Origin: DAIOEK01 sp963828285
GTDB taxonomy: Bacteria; Chloroflexota; Anaerolineae; Anaerolineales; Anaerolineaceae
DNA length: 64,000 bases
NCBI GenBank assembly: GCA_963828285.1
Contig: CAWHEB010000004.1
Span: 186,001-250,000, forward strand
Direction of reading: 5' to 3'
Position 1 is the first letter of the stretch; the number at the start of each line of letters is the position of its first letter. The position numbers and the translations under genes are program-made. Positions 8,533-18,086 of the stretch are shown one piece after another. Under the pieces are notes generated by a model. That model did no database searches. It was not told the origin of the DNA and saw only the letters and a program-made list of their open reading frames with translations.

Positions 8533-9180
8533 ATGGCTGGAAAAATTGAGTTTGTACGCAACAATCGCGACCTATCTACCGATAAAGGTTTTCAGTTTGA
8601 ATTTTACTGTGACCGCTGCGGAACCGGATATCGGAGTAATTTTGTACCTTCCGCAACCGGTGCGATCAGTGGTGTGATGGATGCTGCAAGCTCCATTTTT
8701 GGAGGGGTTTTCAATACTGCTGCAAATCTGACCAGCCGTGTGCATTCTGCAGGATGGGAAAAGATGCATGATGACCAATTTGCTTCGGCTAGCGCTGAGA
8801 TTCTCCCGCAATTCATCCAATGTCCCCGTTGCCAGACCTGGGTTTGCCGCGAAAAATGCTGGAACATGAAACGTGGTTTATGCAAGGAATGTGCACCGGA
8901 CATGGGTGTGGAAATGTCCGCCGCCCAGGCGAGCCGCTCCGTGGAAGAAGTTTGGGCTCACGCTGCCATGTCCGAAGAGGATAAAAAACTAGCGGAAGCG
9001 AATTGGCGCGAAACTATTCACGCTTCCTGCCCGGAATGTGAAACTCCGCTGGCTACAAATGCCAAATTCTGCCCGAACTGTGGGGCAAAGGTCAAATTGG
9101 AAAAACACTGTACTGAATGCGGAGTTATTCTGCAGCCGGATGCAAAATTCTGTGCTGAATGCGGTACAAAGACTTCCTGA
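8533..9180 (+). CDS. Zinc-ribbon protein of unknown function
   Basis: A 215-aa protein with no signal peptide. It shows four Cys-pair regions: YCDRCGTGY near residue 26, a central CPRCQTWVCREKCW...CKEC, and two C-terminal double zinc ribbons (CPECETP...FCPNCGAK and CTECGVI...FCAECGT). A Gly/Ala-rich segment at about 45-70 could pack against a membrane. The start follows ACCGGGGAGG. It is divergent from the sulfur-carrier gene. Proteins like this recur in Chloroflexota but I cannot assign a function; a cytosolic scaffold or nucleic-acid role is only a guess. Confidence 0.75.
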   Translation: MAGKIEFVRNNRDLSTDKGFQFEFYCDRCGTGYRSNFVPSATGAISGVMDAASSIFGGVFNTAANLTSRVHSAGWEKMHDDQFASASAEILPQFIQCPRCQTWVCREKCWNMKRGLCKECAPDMGVEMSAAQASRSVEEVWAHAAMSEEDKKLAEANWRETIHASCPECETPLATNAKFCPNCGAKVKLEKHCTECGVILQPDAKFCAECGTKTS

Positions 9181-9183
9181 TTT

Positions 9184-9915
9184 TTATTGGATTCTTTTCG
9201 CCTGATCCTGTAAGCATAGCATTAATTGTTTCAACCTACCCCCTGGTTCATTTTTGGTGAGCATCAACAGGGGGTAAGTGATTTTTTTGTCTATTTTTAC
9301 TTGCTTAACCGAACTGACCAGCCAACTTTTGGGGATAAAACCGATGGCTTCAGGTTTAGTTCCCACGCGATCAATGACATCGGTTGGACTAATCACAGAT
9401 TTTGCAGATAAAGTGGTGATAAATGTAGTGCCGTCGGTTGTCCTGAAAATCTTTTCTAGATCATCATCGATTGAATAGTGATAAACAGTAATTTCCGATC
9501 CACTCAATTCAGTAGACTGAGTTGGATCAACACTTCCCCAGGTATTGGAAAATCCAGTATAGATGGAAACCAATTGATCGATCGTTAGTTCATTTAGCGG
9601 ATTATTCGGATTGACAATAATGACTATTTCCTCATCCGCCAGATGGAATTGCTGGTATTCTGTCTCCATCTCACCGGATCTGATCATGAGGGAATCCTCA
9701 CCTGGAGGGATTTGATTGGTTGTATTGACATCCACCATCACGTTTAGGTCGGAATTTAATTGTCCGCAGCGATTCAAAGCGCCAGACCATATCGTTGTGG
9801 ATGGTGTTAATTCAACCCTCAGTGGGGCAGTAGCAGTCGGCATTGCAGGCAGGTTTTGTACACCACATCCGGCAATGAAAAGTAAAACGAAAAGAAGAGT
9901 AAGACTTTTCTTCAT
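9184..9915 (-). CDS. PstS-like substrate-binding lipoprotein
   Basis: A predicted lipoprotein of 243 aa starting MKKSLTLLFVLLFIAGC with the lipobox Cys at about residue 17. The body resembles the PBP-like domain of phosphate-binding proteins (LTIDQLVSIYTG, TWG near the middle, IGFIPKSWL), but no phosphate signature is clear. The open frame extends upstream to 10017. The lipoprotein start at 9915 is preferred because it gives a clean signal peptide and because its ATG overlaps the uppP stop by one base (TAATG), implying coupling. It is the last gene of tgt-uppP-lipoprotein. Confidence 0.78.
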   Translation of the reverse strand: MKKSLTLLFVLLFIAGCGVQNLPAMPTATAPLRVELTPSTTIWSGALNRCGQLNSDLNVMVDVNTTNQIPPGEDSLMIRSGEMETEYQQFHLADEEIVIIVNPNNPLNELTIDQLVSIYTGFSNTWGSVDPTQSTELSGSEITVYHYSIDDDLEKIFRTTDGTTFITTLSAKSVISPTDVIDRVGTKPEAIGFIPKSWLVSSVKQVKIDKKITYPLLMLTKNEPGGRLKQLMLCLQDQAKRIQ

Positions 9916-10739
9916 TACCCTCTGATGATCGAAACGACAAAAGTAAGCAGCCAGGCTGCCAGACAATAAACAGAGAAATAAACCAGGGAATGCTTGCTGA
10001 CAAAATGGATCAACCATTTGATCGCCAGATATCCGACGACTGCAGCAACGATGATTCCGATGGTGATAACCGGTATAAAGCTCCCCAGGTCCGCAACCGC
10101 GGAAAGATCCCCGATGGATAGCACACCTGCTGCAACCATGATCGGTATGGACATCAAAAAGGAGAAACGGGCTGCACTCTGGCGGTCATACTGTCTGATC
10201 ATTCCACCACTGATCGTTGATCCGGAACGGGAAACCCCTGGAAATACCGAAATCGCTTGAAAACAACCGATGATCAATGCATCCAGCCAGGTCAGTTGTT
10301 TCAATTCCCGAGTTCGTTTTCCAAGCCATTCTGCCAGGATCAACAGAACAGCCGTGACGATCAGAAAAAGGGCTGTCAGCATCGGGCTGCTAAAAGCAGC
10401 TTCAACTTGATCTTTGATTAAAAGGCCAAATATGCCAGCCGGTATGGTCGCCAATACGATCAGCCAACCCAACCTGGCATTGGGATCCTCAAATGGTTTC
10501 CGTTTAATGATTCCTTGGAAGACAGCTGTGACGATCGAGATCAAGTCCTTCCAATAGTACATGATCACTGCAAGCAATGTCCCCATTTGAACCAGGACAT
10601 CAAATACAAAAATCTGATCCTCCGGAAGCTGCCAGTTCAACCAGTACGGAAATAAGACCAGATGCGCGGAACTTGAAATAGGAAGGAATTCTGTAATGCC
10701 CTGGACGATCCCCAGGATGATGGATTGAATGATGGTCAT
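9915..10739 (-). CDS. uppP: Undecaprenyl-diphosphatase UppP/BacA
   Basis: An integral membrane phosphatase that recycles undecaprenyl pyrophosphate, the carrier lipid for cell-wall and surface-glycan synthesis. At 274 aa with about eight hydrophobic segments it is the family length. The two catalytic motifs are clear: QGITEFLPISSSAHL near the N-terminus and FPGVSRSGSTISGG near residue 165. It overlaps the tgt stop by 4 bases and the lipoprotein start by 1, making a tight operon. Confidence 0.95.
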   Translation of the reverse strand: MTIIQSIILGIVQGITEFLPISSSAHLVLFPYWLNWQLPEDQIFVFDVLVQMGTLLAVIMYYWKDLISIVTAVFQGIIKRKPFEDPNARLGWLIVLATIPAGIFGLLIKDQVEAAFSSPMLTALFLIVTAVLLILAEWLGKRTRELKQLTWLDALIIGCFQAISVFPGVSRSGSTISGGMIRQYDRQSAARFSFLMSIPIMVAAGVLSIGDLSAVADLGSFIPVITIGIIVAAVVGYLAIKWLIHFVSKHSLVYFSVYCLAAWLLTFVVSIIRG

Positions 10740-11869
10740 ACGATGATCCCCTTCTTGGACAATTCCCTGTGATGGTAATTTCTTAGGTAGTCTTTTGCAA
10801 ACGTTTCAAAATTATGTTCAAGGATGGCGGTTCGCATCCTTTTCACCAGTGTGATCAATGTATGGATATTATGAATGGAAATCAATGTGGATGCCAGCAT
10901 CTCTTTTGCGACCACAAGGTGGCGAAGATAAGCTCGTGAGAAGTGTTTGCATGCATAACATTCGCATTCCGGATCGATAGGCTGCTTATCATGGGCATAC
11001 ATGGCATTCAACATATTCATCCTGCCGGTATGGGTCATGGCAGCTTGATGACGGGCCAAACGGGTTGGCAAAACACAATCAAAAATATCGATCCCGCGAG
11101 CGACACCATTCACCAAATCTTCCGGCGATCCCACTCCCATCAGATAATGCGGTTTATTCTTCGGCAAAAGCGGTTGAAGTACATCCAGCGTGTCGTGCAT
11201 TTCAATCTTGGATTCACCGACAGATAATCCGCCGATGGCAATGCCATCGAAAGCCATACTCCCAATCACATTGGCCGACTCAGTCCGAAGGTCCGAAAAG
11301 ATCCCACCCTGGATTATTCCGAATAATGCCTGATCCTTGCGAGTCTTCGCCGAAAGACAACGCACTGCCCAGGCGTGTGTCCTCGCCATGGCTTTTTCGC
11401 TGTATTCCCTGTCGCGGGGAGGAGCGCACTCATCAAAAGCCATGATGATATCCGCTCCCAGGTTTTGCTGTATGCTTACAGATTTCTCTGGTGTCAATCG
11501 CAATGTTGATCCATCGATATGACTTTTGAAGGTCACTCCTTCTGCATCGATTTTTCGCATCTCTGCTAGGGAGAAAACTTGAAATCCGCCAGAGTCGGTT
11601 AACATGGGTTTTGGCCATTGCATAAATTGGTGCAAACCTCCCATTTCGGCAACCAATTCATCCCCGGGACGAAGCCAAAGGTGATATGTATTGGCGAGAA
11701 CAAGAGAGGCATCCAATTCATTCAGCTGTGCAGGGGTGATCGATTTGACTGTGGCTTGTGTCCCCACAGGGGCAAATATCGGGGTTGGGATATCGCCATG
11801 CGGCGTATGATAAACCCCCGCCCGGGCCGCACCATCAGTGCTGATCAGATCAAAAGAGAATTCAGACAT
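10736..11869 (-). CDS. tgt: tRNA-guanine transglycosylase
   Basis: Exchanges guanine-34 of GUN-anticodon tRNAs for the queuosine precursor preQ1. Motifs: TDSGGFQVFSL with the catalytic Asp, GGLSVGE, YLMGVGSPEDL, the nucleophile region FDCVLPTRLARH, and the zinc site CECYACKHFSRAYLRHL. The open frame runs to a GTG at 11908. The ATG at 11869 (MSEFSFDLISTDG) is preferred because it gives the family length of 377 aa and lies 6 bases after a perfect TATAAT. Its product may depend on queuosine-precursor uptake by the YhhQ-type transporter at 53 kb. First gene of tgt-uppP-lipoprotein. Confidence 0.93.
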   Translation of the reverse strand: MSEFSFDLISTDGAARAGVYHTPHGDIPTPIFAPVGTQATVKSITPAQLNELDASLVLANTYHLWLRPGDELVAEMGGLHQFMQWPKPMLTDSGGFQVFSLAEMRKIDAEGVTFKSHIDGSTLRLTPEKSVSIQQNLGADIIMAFDECAPPRDREYSEKAMARTHAWAVRCLSAKTRKDQALFGIIQGGIFSDLRTESANVIGSMAFDGIAIGGLSVGESKIEMHDTLDVLQPLLPKNKPHYLMGVGSPEDLVNGVARGIDIFDCVLPTRLARHQAAMTHTGRMNMLNAMYAHDKQPIDPECECYACKHFSRAYLRHLVVAKEMLASTLISIHNIHTLITLVKRMRTAILEHNFETFAKDYLRNYHHRELSKKGIIV

Positions 11870-11881
11870 ATGGGTATTATA
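11870..11881 (-). promoter_or_regulatory. -10 element of a leaderless tgt promoter
   Basis: TATAAT on the minus strand (11876-11881) stands 6 bases before the tgt ATG (11867-11869). No convincing -35 box is seen and there is no Shine-Dalgarno. Confidence 0.55.
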
Positions 11882-11959
11882 CTCGTGCAGAAGGTGTATC
11901 TCGGTCACAAATAATTCATAACATCAGGGTACTGACACGAATTTATGCTCGTTTTATAG

Positions 11960-11972
11960 TACAATCACGAAC
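11960..11972 (+). promoter_or_regulatory. -10 element of a leaderless aminotransferase promoter
   Basis: TACAAT (11960-11965) stands 7 bases before the ATG at 11973. No Shine-Dalgarno is present and no clear -35 is visible at 16-18 bp. Confidence 0.45.
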
Positions 11973-13172
11973 ATGGAATCAGATAAGAACCCAATCTCCG
12001 TACCCATGTCATCCCCCGATATCAGTGATATCGAACGTGAAGCAATCCTTAGAGTACTCAAAACTCCCAATCTCAGCATGGGACCATTTGTCAAATCTTT
12101 TGAGGATTCGATTAGTTCTTTTACCGGATCGAGTCATGCCATTTCGGTAAATTCCGGAACTGCCGGCTTGCATCTCTGTATCCGTGCAATTGGAATAGGT
12201 CAAGGCGATATTGTAATCACCACTCCATTCTCTTTTGTTGCCAGTACAAATGTGATTCTGTTCGAAAAAGCAATTCCGGTTTTCGTGGATGTGGATCGCA
12301 GAACCGGCAACATGGATTCTGTCCAACTTGCATCTGCTTTGGCTGATTTAGCTGAAGGCGGTAAATCATCTCAAAAATGGCTGCCTCGCAAAGGAGCAGA
12401 AGGTTGTAAGCCTGTCAAAGCACTTCTTCCAATCGATGTTTTCGGACAACCAGCGGACATGGATCCGATCATGGAATTAGCCAGGAAACATCATCTCAAA
12501 GTCATTGAAGATTCTTGTGAAGCATTGGGATCAGAGTACAAAGGCAGACCCGCTGGTACCCTTGGAGATTTTGGCGTGTTTGGATTCTATCCGAACAAGC
12601 AGATCACCACTGGGGAGGGTGGAATGATCATTACTAACGATTCCACTGCAGCCCAATACATGAGCGCATTACGGAATCAAGGGCGTGCTCCAGGAGACAC
12701 CTGGCTTCAGCATACACACCTTGGCTATAATTATCGCCTGGATGAAATGAGCGCTGCCATGGGTGCTGCCCAAATGTTACGTATCAATGAACTGCTGCAG
12801 ACCCGTCAGCAAGTGGCAAATTGGTATCTGCAGCGACTAGCTGAGATCCCCGGTGTAGAAGTCCCTCAAATAGAACCGACTACCTCCCGCAATTCATGGT
12901 TTGTCTTTGTCATTCGAATACCATCAACAGTTAACCGGCAGGATCTTGCTGCTGAACTGGGAAAATCAAACATCCCGGTCCGTCCATACTTTCTGCCAAT
13001 TCACTTGCAGCCATATATGGTCGATCTTTTTGGATACGAACCTGGTGATTATCCCGTCACCGAAGACCTTGGAAATCGTGGATTAGCTCTCCCATTTTCT
13101 GGCATTATGACCGAAAAACAGGTTGATTACGTCTGCCAAAAATTGCATTCTGCATTGTTGAAGCTCAGTTGA
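11973..13172 (+). CDS. DegT/DnrJ/EryC1/StrS-type sugar aminotransferase
   Basis: A PLP-dependent aminotransferase of the family that makes amino sugars from nucleotide-linked keto sugars. A typical 399 aa. The PLP lysine lies in GFYPNKQITTGEGGM near residue 210. Other family marks are NSGTAGLHL, DVFGQPADMD, EDSCEALGSEY and the C-terminal RPYFLPIHLQPY. A 30-residue insertion (EGGKSSQKWLPRKGAEGCKP) sits at about 128-150, ahead of the VKALLPIDVFG strand. The exact sugar product is not readable. It is followed by a membrane protein starting at its stop. Confidence 0.88.
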   Translation: MESDKNPISVPMSSPDISDIEREAILRVLKTPNLSMGPFVKSFEDSISSFTGSSHAISVNSGTAGLHLCIRAIGIGQGDIVITTPFSFVASTNVILFEKAIPVFVDVDRRTGNMDSVQLASALADLAEGGKSSQKWLPRKGAEGCKPVKALLPIDVFGQPADMDPIMELARKHHLKVIEDSCEALGSEYKGRPAGTLGDFGVFGFYPNKQITTGEGGMIITNDSTAAQYMSALRNQGRAPGDTWLQHTHLGYNYRLDEMSAAMGAAQMLRINELLQTRQQVANWYLQRLAEIPGVEVPQIEPTTSRNSWFVFVIRIPSTVNRQDLAAELGKSNIPVRPYFLPIHLQPYMVDLFGYEPGDYPVTEDLGNRGLALPFSGIMTEKQVDYVCQKLHSALLKLS

Positions 13173-13180
13173 TCTCCCCC

Positions 13181-14083
13181 ATGCAGCGTATCGACCAGCC
13201 CATCCGTTACAAACCATCCATCCGCCGCGGAACATTGGTTTTATCAGGGTTGGTAGCCGTATGCATTTTGGTCGCCATTGGAGCGTTTATTGCTTCAGCG
13301 ACAACTTCCATTAACTGGTTATTCGGAATATACCTTGCGCTGGGTATCGCAGCTTGTTTACCTCTTCCCATGCTTGGATATCGTCTATACGCGTTACAGA
13401 CAGCATTCTACGAGATTGATCGCAGCTCTCTAAAAGTCCATTGGGGTTTGCGTACCGAGCAGATTCCCTTCACTGAAATTCAATGGGTTCGTCCAGCTGA
13501 CGATCTTACCGCACCCCTTCCTAAACCTCGCTTAGCCCTTCCGGGAGCTTATCTTGGGATACTACAAATTGATGGCTTGGGCAAAGTGGAATTCCTCGCA
13601 GACGGAGTGGAACACATGCTCCTCGCTGCTGCAGCGGAAACCGTTTTTGTCATCTCCCCTGAAGACCCCCGCAAATTCCTGGCATCCTACCACCGCAGTA
13701 TCGAGCTTGGCTCTCTGGTACACATGGAAAGACAATCCTTACTGCCGTCCTTTATCCTCGGCAAGATCTTTGACAATTCCCTCGCACGCGGACTCATCTT
13801 CACCAACTTGATCATGGTCGTCTTTATCCTTGTCTGGGGAGTCCTCCTTTTTACTACTGTAGGCGCTATTCCCTTCGGACAACCCCCGGTTCCAACCCCA
13901 TCCATCCGGGCAATCTTATTTCCTGTTGTTGGCGGATTTGTTTTCTTGATCGATCTAATTGCTGGCAGCTTTTTCTTCCGCAATGAAACTCAACGAAATG
14001 CCTCCTACCTGTTATGGGGTTCGGGTGTACTAACCTCCTTCCTGATTTTGGTATCAATGTTAATCATCACGGTGAACTTATGA
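13181..14083 (+). CDS. Membrane protein with a bacterial PH-like domain
   Basis: About 300 aa with two N-terminal membrane segments (about 15-38 and 47-68), a central beta-rich domain with the bPH look (YALQTAFYEIDRSSLKVHWG, EQIPFTEIQWV), and three C-terminal membrane segments. No function is known. A TTG at 13169 overlapping the previous stop could also start it; the ATG at 13181 gives a normal positively charged N-terminus. The stop overlaps the next ATG (14080-14083). Confidence 0.7.
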   Translation: MQRIDQPIRYKPSIRRGTLVLSGLVAVCILVAIGAFIASATTSINWLFGIYLALGIAACLPLPMLGYRLYALQTAFYEIDRSSLKVHWGLRTEQIPFTEIQWVRPADDLTAPLPKPRLALPGAYLGILQIDGLGKVEFLADGVEHMLLAAAAETVFVISPEDPRKFLASYHRSIELGSLVHMERQSLLPSFILGKIFDNSLARGLIFTNLIMVVFILVWGVLLFTTVGAIPFGQPPVPTPSIRAILFPVVGGFVFLIDLIAGSFFFRNETQRNASYLLWGSGVLTSFLILVSMLIITVNL

Positions 14084-14884
14084 TTTTTCCTTCAATCTCT
14101 TCAATCCTTGCAGGACTATTCTTTGGTGTTGTGGTTGCTGGGGCAGCATACAAAGCCAGAGCATTAAGTCTTAGCGGAGCGGTTGCAGCCGCAATTCTGG
14201 GGACCATCGTCCTTGGTTTGGGTGGATGGGGCTGGGCAGTTGTCCTACTGCTCTTCTTTGTTTCATCCAGCATATTATCTTTTGCGTTCAGAAACAAGAA
14301 ATCAAATTCTTGACGAAAAACACTCCAAAGGGCACCGAAGGGATGCCTGGCAGGTATTGGCAAATGGTGGTGTTGCGGGAATCGTTGTAATTCTGCATGC
14401 CATTTTCCCTGAAAATCCGTTTTTCTGGGCTGCCTTTTGCGCCAGTCTGGCTGCTGCGAATGCGGATACCTGGGCGACTGAACTGGGAGCCGTCTCCAAG
14501 ATCCTTCCACGTCTGATATCCAACTGGAAGCAGGTGGACATGGGTACCTCGGGGGGAGTCACACTCATCGGAACAATAGCAGCCACCGCAGGTTCGCTGC
14601 TCATCAGCCTGGGGGCATTAGTGTTTCAGCCTGCCTGGATCCTCATCCCTCTCGTCACGTTTGCCGGGCTGATAGGTTCACTGGTCGATTCCTGGTTGGG
14701 AGCTACCATCCAGGCTGGATACCGCTGTTCGCAATGCAATAAGGAAACGGAAAAATATCCTCTCCATTCCTGTGGCGGACAGACTGTCCTCATTCGGGGA
14801 CTATCATGGTTGAATAACGACCTGGTGAATGCTGCTTGCACGGTCACCGGTGCAATACTTGGTTTTATTTTCTTTTCAATTTGA
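14080..14884 (+). CDS. DUF92 family membrane protein (frameshifted)
   Basis: Two overlapping frames together give one DUF92 protein of about 267 aa. The first part ends FAFRNKKSNS at 14312. The frame starting LDEKHSKGHRRDAWQVLANGG continues without gap if one base is removed near 14309. The family motifs HSKGHRRDAWQVLANG and ANADTWATELG are both present. Relatives include VTE6-type phytyl-phosphate kinases of phototrophs, but most bacterial members have no assigned reaction. The break is a single extra base and may be a sequencing error. Confidence 0.75.
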
Positions 14885-14892
14885 ACTCAGGA

Positions 14893-16102
14893 TTACTTCC
14901 ATCCATATATAGTGGGTGTCGTATCGACAGCCAGATCAATTCGATTTAACGACCAATCTTTGATGTTCGCCAGCCACAAACCCGGGGTTGCCACGTCTAC
15001 AGAGCTGGTCAGCAACATATTCTGGCTATCCAGAACTCCACTCTCCAAAAACAAGATTGCCGTCTGTGATTTTGATCGGAGAAGATTCTGGGTTTTCGGT
15101 TTCCCATACCCAAACACCTGATTTCGACGCATCATTACTTTGGACCTGATAAACAAGCCATTTACCATCCGGGCTCCAGACTGGTGCGATATTTAATCTC
15201 TGTGGGTTTTGTGTTTCGGACAATGGTGTCAGGCTATGTGTCATTGTAACCAGATCAAGCACCAAGAATCCTTCTTGGAATGTTGTATTTTCTGGAATAA
15301 TATACCGCCAGGCAAGTTTCTTCCCGTCTGGCGACCAGGATGGGTTCATGATCCTTTGTCCGGGGATGGTGACCAGTCCAAATTCCTGTGGATTGACCTG
15401 CCGCGGTCCTAATTCACCACCAAACAACCATCCGATTTCACCGGATCCGTAAGCCATCCAGGTGCCGTCTGCAGATATTGCAGGTATTCCCTGTGTGGGA
15501 TGTTCGTTATCCAATACCCGAAATCCAGTGCCATTTGTCTTGATGACGCTTAAGTAACCGTTCAATGCAACCGGGACAGAACCATCCCTGGGAGAAGAGA
15601 TTAATATGATCCGGTCTTCGTGCCCGATCCACCATTGCGCGCAGCATTCATCTCTATCCGGATTCATGGTCAATTTGACAATACTGCCATCAGCCAGCTT
15701 GACCATCCAATACTTACCATCAATGTTTGTCAGGGCGAAATTATTGTCCGGGGATAGGATATCGATTGGACGATCATAGATCATTTCCACTTCACCGGAT
15801 GGTTTGACAAAGTTTACATTTCCATTGCCAAAATAAACTCCGCTAATCATTGATGGTGGCAACGGCTCACTGCCAGGTGTGGGTTGGGAAATGGGTGTTC
15901 TTGTAGGTAACACCGTCGGTTTGGACATGTTAGTTGGGATGGTCAGTGGTTCAGTTGGTTTAGGTGATGGTGCCTTGGAAGGTGCAACATTCACTGGCAC
16001 GTTGTTATCTTCGTAAGGGATTAGTTCTGTTGGTGTTGCAATGGAATTGCATCCCATAACCATAACTGATAGGATCACCATAAGGACAGTTCTGGAAATC
16101 AT
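14893..16102 (-). CDS. PD40/WD40-like beta-propeller lipoprotein (frameshifted)
   Basis: A lipoprotein beginning MISRTVLMVILSVMVMGC (lipobox Cys near residue 17), then a Thr/Pro linker and a beta propeller with WSPDGKKLAW and VWSPDGKWLVY blades. The main frame stops at 15026 in EWSSG. Dropping one G of a GG near 15030 restores WSSDSQNMLLTS and continues to IYGWK at 14893, adding a final blade. The ATG at 16102 follows GAGGTTGG. Likely an extracytoplasmic binding or assembly protein. It lies 35 bases downstream of the CPBP gene in the same operon. Confidence 0.72.
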
Positions 16103-16137
16103 TTTTCCAACCTCGTTCTGATTCATCAACAGATTAA

Positions 16138-16923
16138 TTAAACCCACATGATCCAGATATGAGCCACCTGATAGATCGCCCCTCCGAGAATGCTCCCAGA
16201 TCGACGCAAGATCCAACCCATCAAAACAGAAAATCCCAAGCGATAGATGAGCGTGGATAACCATACACTAGGATTCAGGTTGATCAGCGGAATGGTGATC
16301 CATACAGCATTCAATATGGATGCAGCTAGCCATCCTTTGTTTTGCCCCAACCAACTCTCAAACCGCAGCTGAATAAATCCACGGAAGATGATCTCTTGAA
16401 CGAATCCGAACCCAAGCAATGTAATTATCAGGAAGAGTGAGGACTGGTCGTAAGGACCGCGAATCAGATCGAAAACTTTCCCCCGCAAGAAGATTGTGAT
16501 CAGCATAAGAGCGAATCCCAATTGCAGACCACCACGTAACATCTCGCGTTTCAATCCTACACTTAACCAAGGTTGTTTTCTGCGTTGCAACACCCAGTAG
16601 ACAGGCAGGAAAATCACGGCAAGGTATCCCAGGTTTAGCAGTAAATCCGTGACCGATAAATTGCTTGGTTTGATTATGCCCCCTGCGGAAGCATCGAAAA
16701 CCATAAATGGAATCAACTTCCCGGGTAAAAGTGGAGTCAATACAGCAGCTAGACTGCTGAACAGGATGATCAACACTGCGACACTGACTGCGAGGATTCC
16801 TTCCCGCCTGGGTTGTGTGAATTGTACAGGACGGCGGATCTTTAATGCCGGGGAAATGGATAACAGCAGGACAACTGCGATCACGCCAATCAGTTCAATA
16901 AAAAGTAAAATGAAAGGCCTCAT
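16138..16923 (-). CDS. CPBP/CAAX-protease-like membrane protein
   Basis: A 261-aa polytopic protein. The motif FVQEIIFRGFIQLRFE near residue 180 corresponds to the EExxxR signature of CPBP (Abi) intramembrane proteases, with Gln in place of the first Glu. The second motif lacks its His (SILNAVWITIP), and the third reads AIYQVAHIWIMW. It may therefore be a non-catalytic relative. The start overlaps the bactofilin stop by 4 bases. Confidence 0.7.
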   Translation of the reverse strand: MRPFILLFIELIGVIAVVLLLSISPALKIRRPVQFTQPRREGILAVSVAVLIILFSSLAAVLTPLLPGKLIPFMVFDASAGGIIKPSNLSVTDLLLNLGYLAVIFLPVYWVLQRRKQPWLSVGLKREMLRGGLQLGFALMLITIFLRGKVFDLIRGPYDQSSLFLIITLLGFGFVQEIIFRGFIQLRFESWLGQNKGWLAASILNAVWITIPLINLNPSVWLSTLIYRLGFSVLMGWILRRSGSILGGAIYQVAHIWIMWV

Positions 16924-17384
16924 GAATTTATTGTCGGATCTTTTATTTCAGAATCTAATGCAGGGGAAGGAGGCAGCGGGACAGGTTTCGGATCAACACC
17001 AAATTGTGTCAGATCGATGGTATCTTCCATTGTGATCTGCCCCCTAAGGAAGGCTCCTTCCTCGGTGGCAAACGATACTACATGAACATCCCCCCAGACA
17101 CGGCCGGTGGAACGAATTTCCAATTTCTCTGCAGTGATATTGCCTTTAACTGCTCCTGCTACGATGAGAGTATTCACCACCACATGTTCGCAGGTGACCC
17201 TACCCGTCTCACCCACAACAAGTAATCCGCGAAGAGCAATTTTCCCTTCAAATGTGCCTTCGATCCGGATACCCCCGGAACCACCTAAATTGCCGGTCCA
17301 GTTGATCCCAGGACCAAGAACAGAAGTAACTCTTTCCTGTGGAGAGGTTGGTGCATTGATTGTCGGAGCAGGTTTTTTAAACAT
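16920..17384 (-). CDS. Bactofilin-type polymer-forming protein
   Basis: A 154-aa protein with the DUF583/bactofilin beta-helix, made of short repeats: GGSGGIRIEGTFEGKI, GLLVVGETGRV, TLIVAGAVKGNI, LEIRSTGRVWGDV. Flanking Pro-rich tails are typical. Bactofilins polymerise without nucleotide and organise cell-wall enzymes or envelope appendages. It sits between a sugar acetyltransferase and membrane proteins, which suits an envelope role. Confidence 0.85.
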   Translation of the reverse strand: MFKKPAPTINAPTSPQERVTSVLGPGINWTGNLGGSGGIRIEGTFEGKIALRGLLVVGETGRVTCEHVVVNTLIVAGAVKGNITAEKLEIRSTGRVWGDVHVVSFATEEGAFLRGQITMEDTIDLTQFGVDPKPVPLPPSPALDSEIKDPTINS

Positions 17385-17407
17385 AATTTTATGATTGATT
17401 CGAAGAC

Positions 17408-18073
17408 TTATTTAACATTAGGAGCCGGGAATACTTCTCCGGCGTGGATAACCGAATTATTGGCAACATCCTTTTTGACTGTCGCGCCATTCCCTATCCG
17501 CACATCATGACCGATGGAAATGTCCAAATTGATCGTGGCATTCATCCCAACCTGTGAGCGCTCACCGATCTTTACTCCACCCGCCAGCGCGGATCCCGGC
17601 GACAGGTTTACATAATCTGCCAGTTGGCAATCGTGTGAAACGATTGCACCATAATTGATCACGCAGCCAAAGCCGATCAAGCTCTCGCTTCCAATATACG
17701 CCAGAGCCATTACCTGAGTACCTTCAGCAATTTTTGCCGTTGGCTCAACAAATGCACGCGGATGAATAAAAGTGGGAAATACATATCCAGCTTGATCAAG
17801 ACGCTCGAAGACTTTAACACGAATATCTGGGTTGCCGATCCCGCCAATGGAATTTACAGCCAGTTTTATTCCCAGATCATGCAGTTCATCCAGCTTGTTT
17901 TGTCCGCCGAGAACAGATACGCCCATGATTGCCGAACCTTCTGGTAATCCATCATCGATAATGCCTGCAATGGGATATCCACCCAATGCCCTGATCATAT
18001 CGATCACGGATTTGGCGTGTCCACCACCGCCGTAAATTAAAACATGGAAAGGGCTGTACCGTTCGTTCATCAT
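17408..18073 (-). CDS. NeuD/PglD-like sugar O/N-acetyltransferase
   Basis: A 221-aa protein with an N-terminal Rossmann-like domain (LIYGGGGHAKSVIDMI) and a C-terminal left-handed hexapeptide-repeat domain (AEGTQVMALAYIG, IGFGCVINYGAIVSHDC, DISIGHDVRIGNGATV). HDC carries the conserved catalytic His. Relatives acetylate UDP-sugars or sialic acids; the substrate here is unknown. Two adjacent ATG codons open the frame and a TATAAA lies 7 bases upstream. It heads the operon with bactofilin, CPBP and PD40 genes. Confidence 0.85.
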   Translation of the reverse strand: MMNERYSPFHVLIYGGGGHAKSVIDMIRALGGYPIAGIIDDGLPEGSAIMGVSVLGGQNKLDELHDLGIKLAVNSIGGIGNPDIRVKVFERLDQAGYVFPTFIHPRAFVEPTAKIAEGTQVMALAYIGSESLIGFGCVINYGAIVSHDCQLADYVNLSPGSALAGGVKIGERSQVGMNATINLDISIGHDVRIGNGATVKKDVANNSVIHAGEVFPAPNVK

Positions 18074-18080
18074 ATTCTCT

Positions 18081-18086
18081 TTTATA
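18081..18086 (-). promoter_or_regulatory. -10 element before the sugar acetyltransferase
   Basis: TATAAA on the minus strand, 7 bases from the first ATG (18071-18073), with no Shine-Dalgarno between. Predicts a leaderless or near-leaderless mRNA. Confidence 0.4.
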
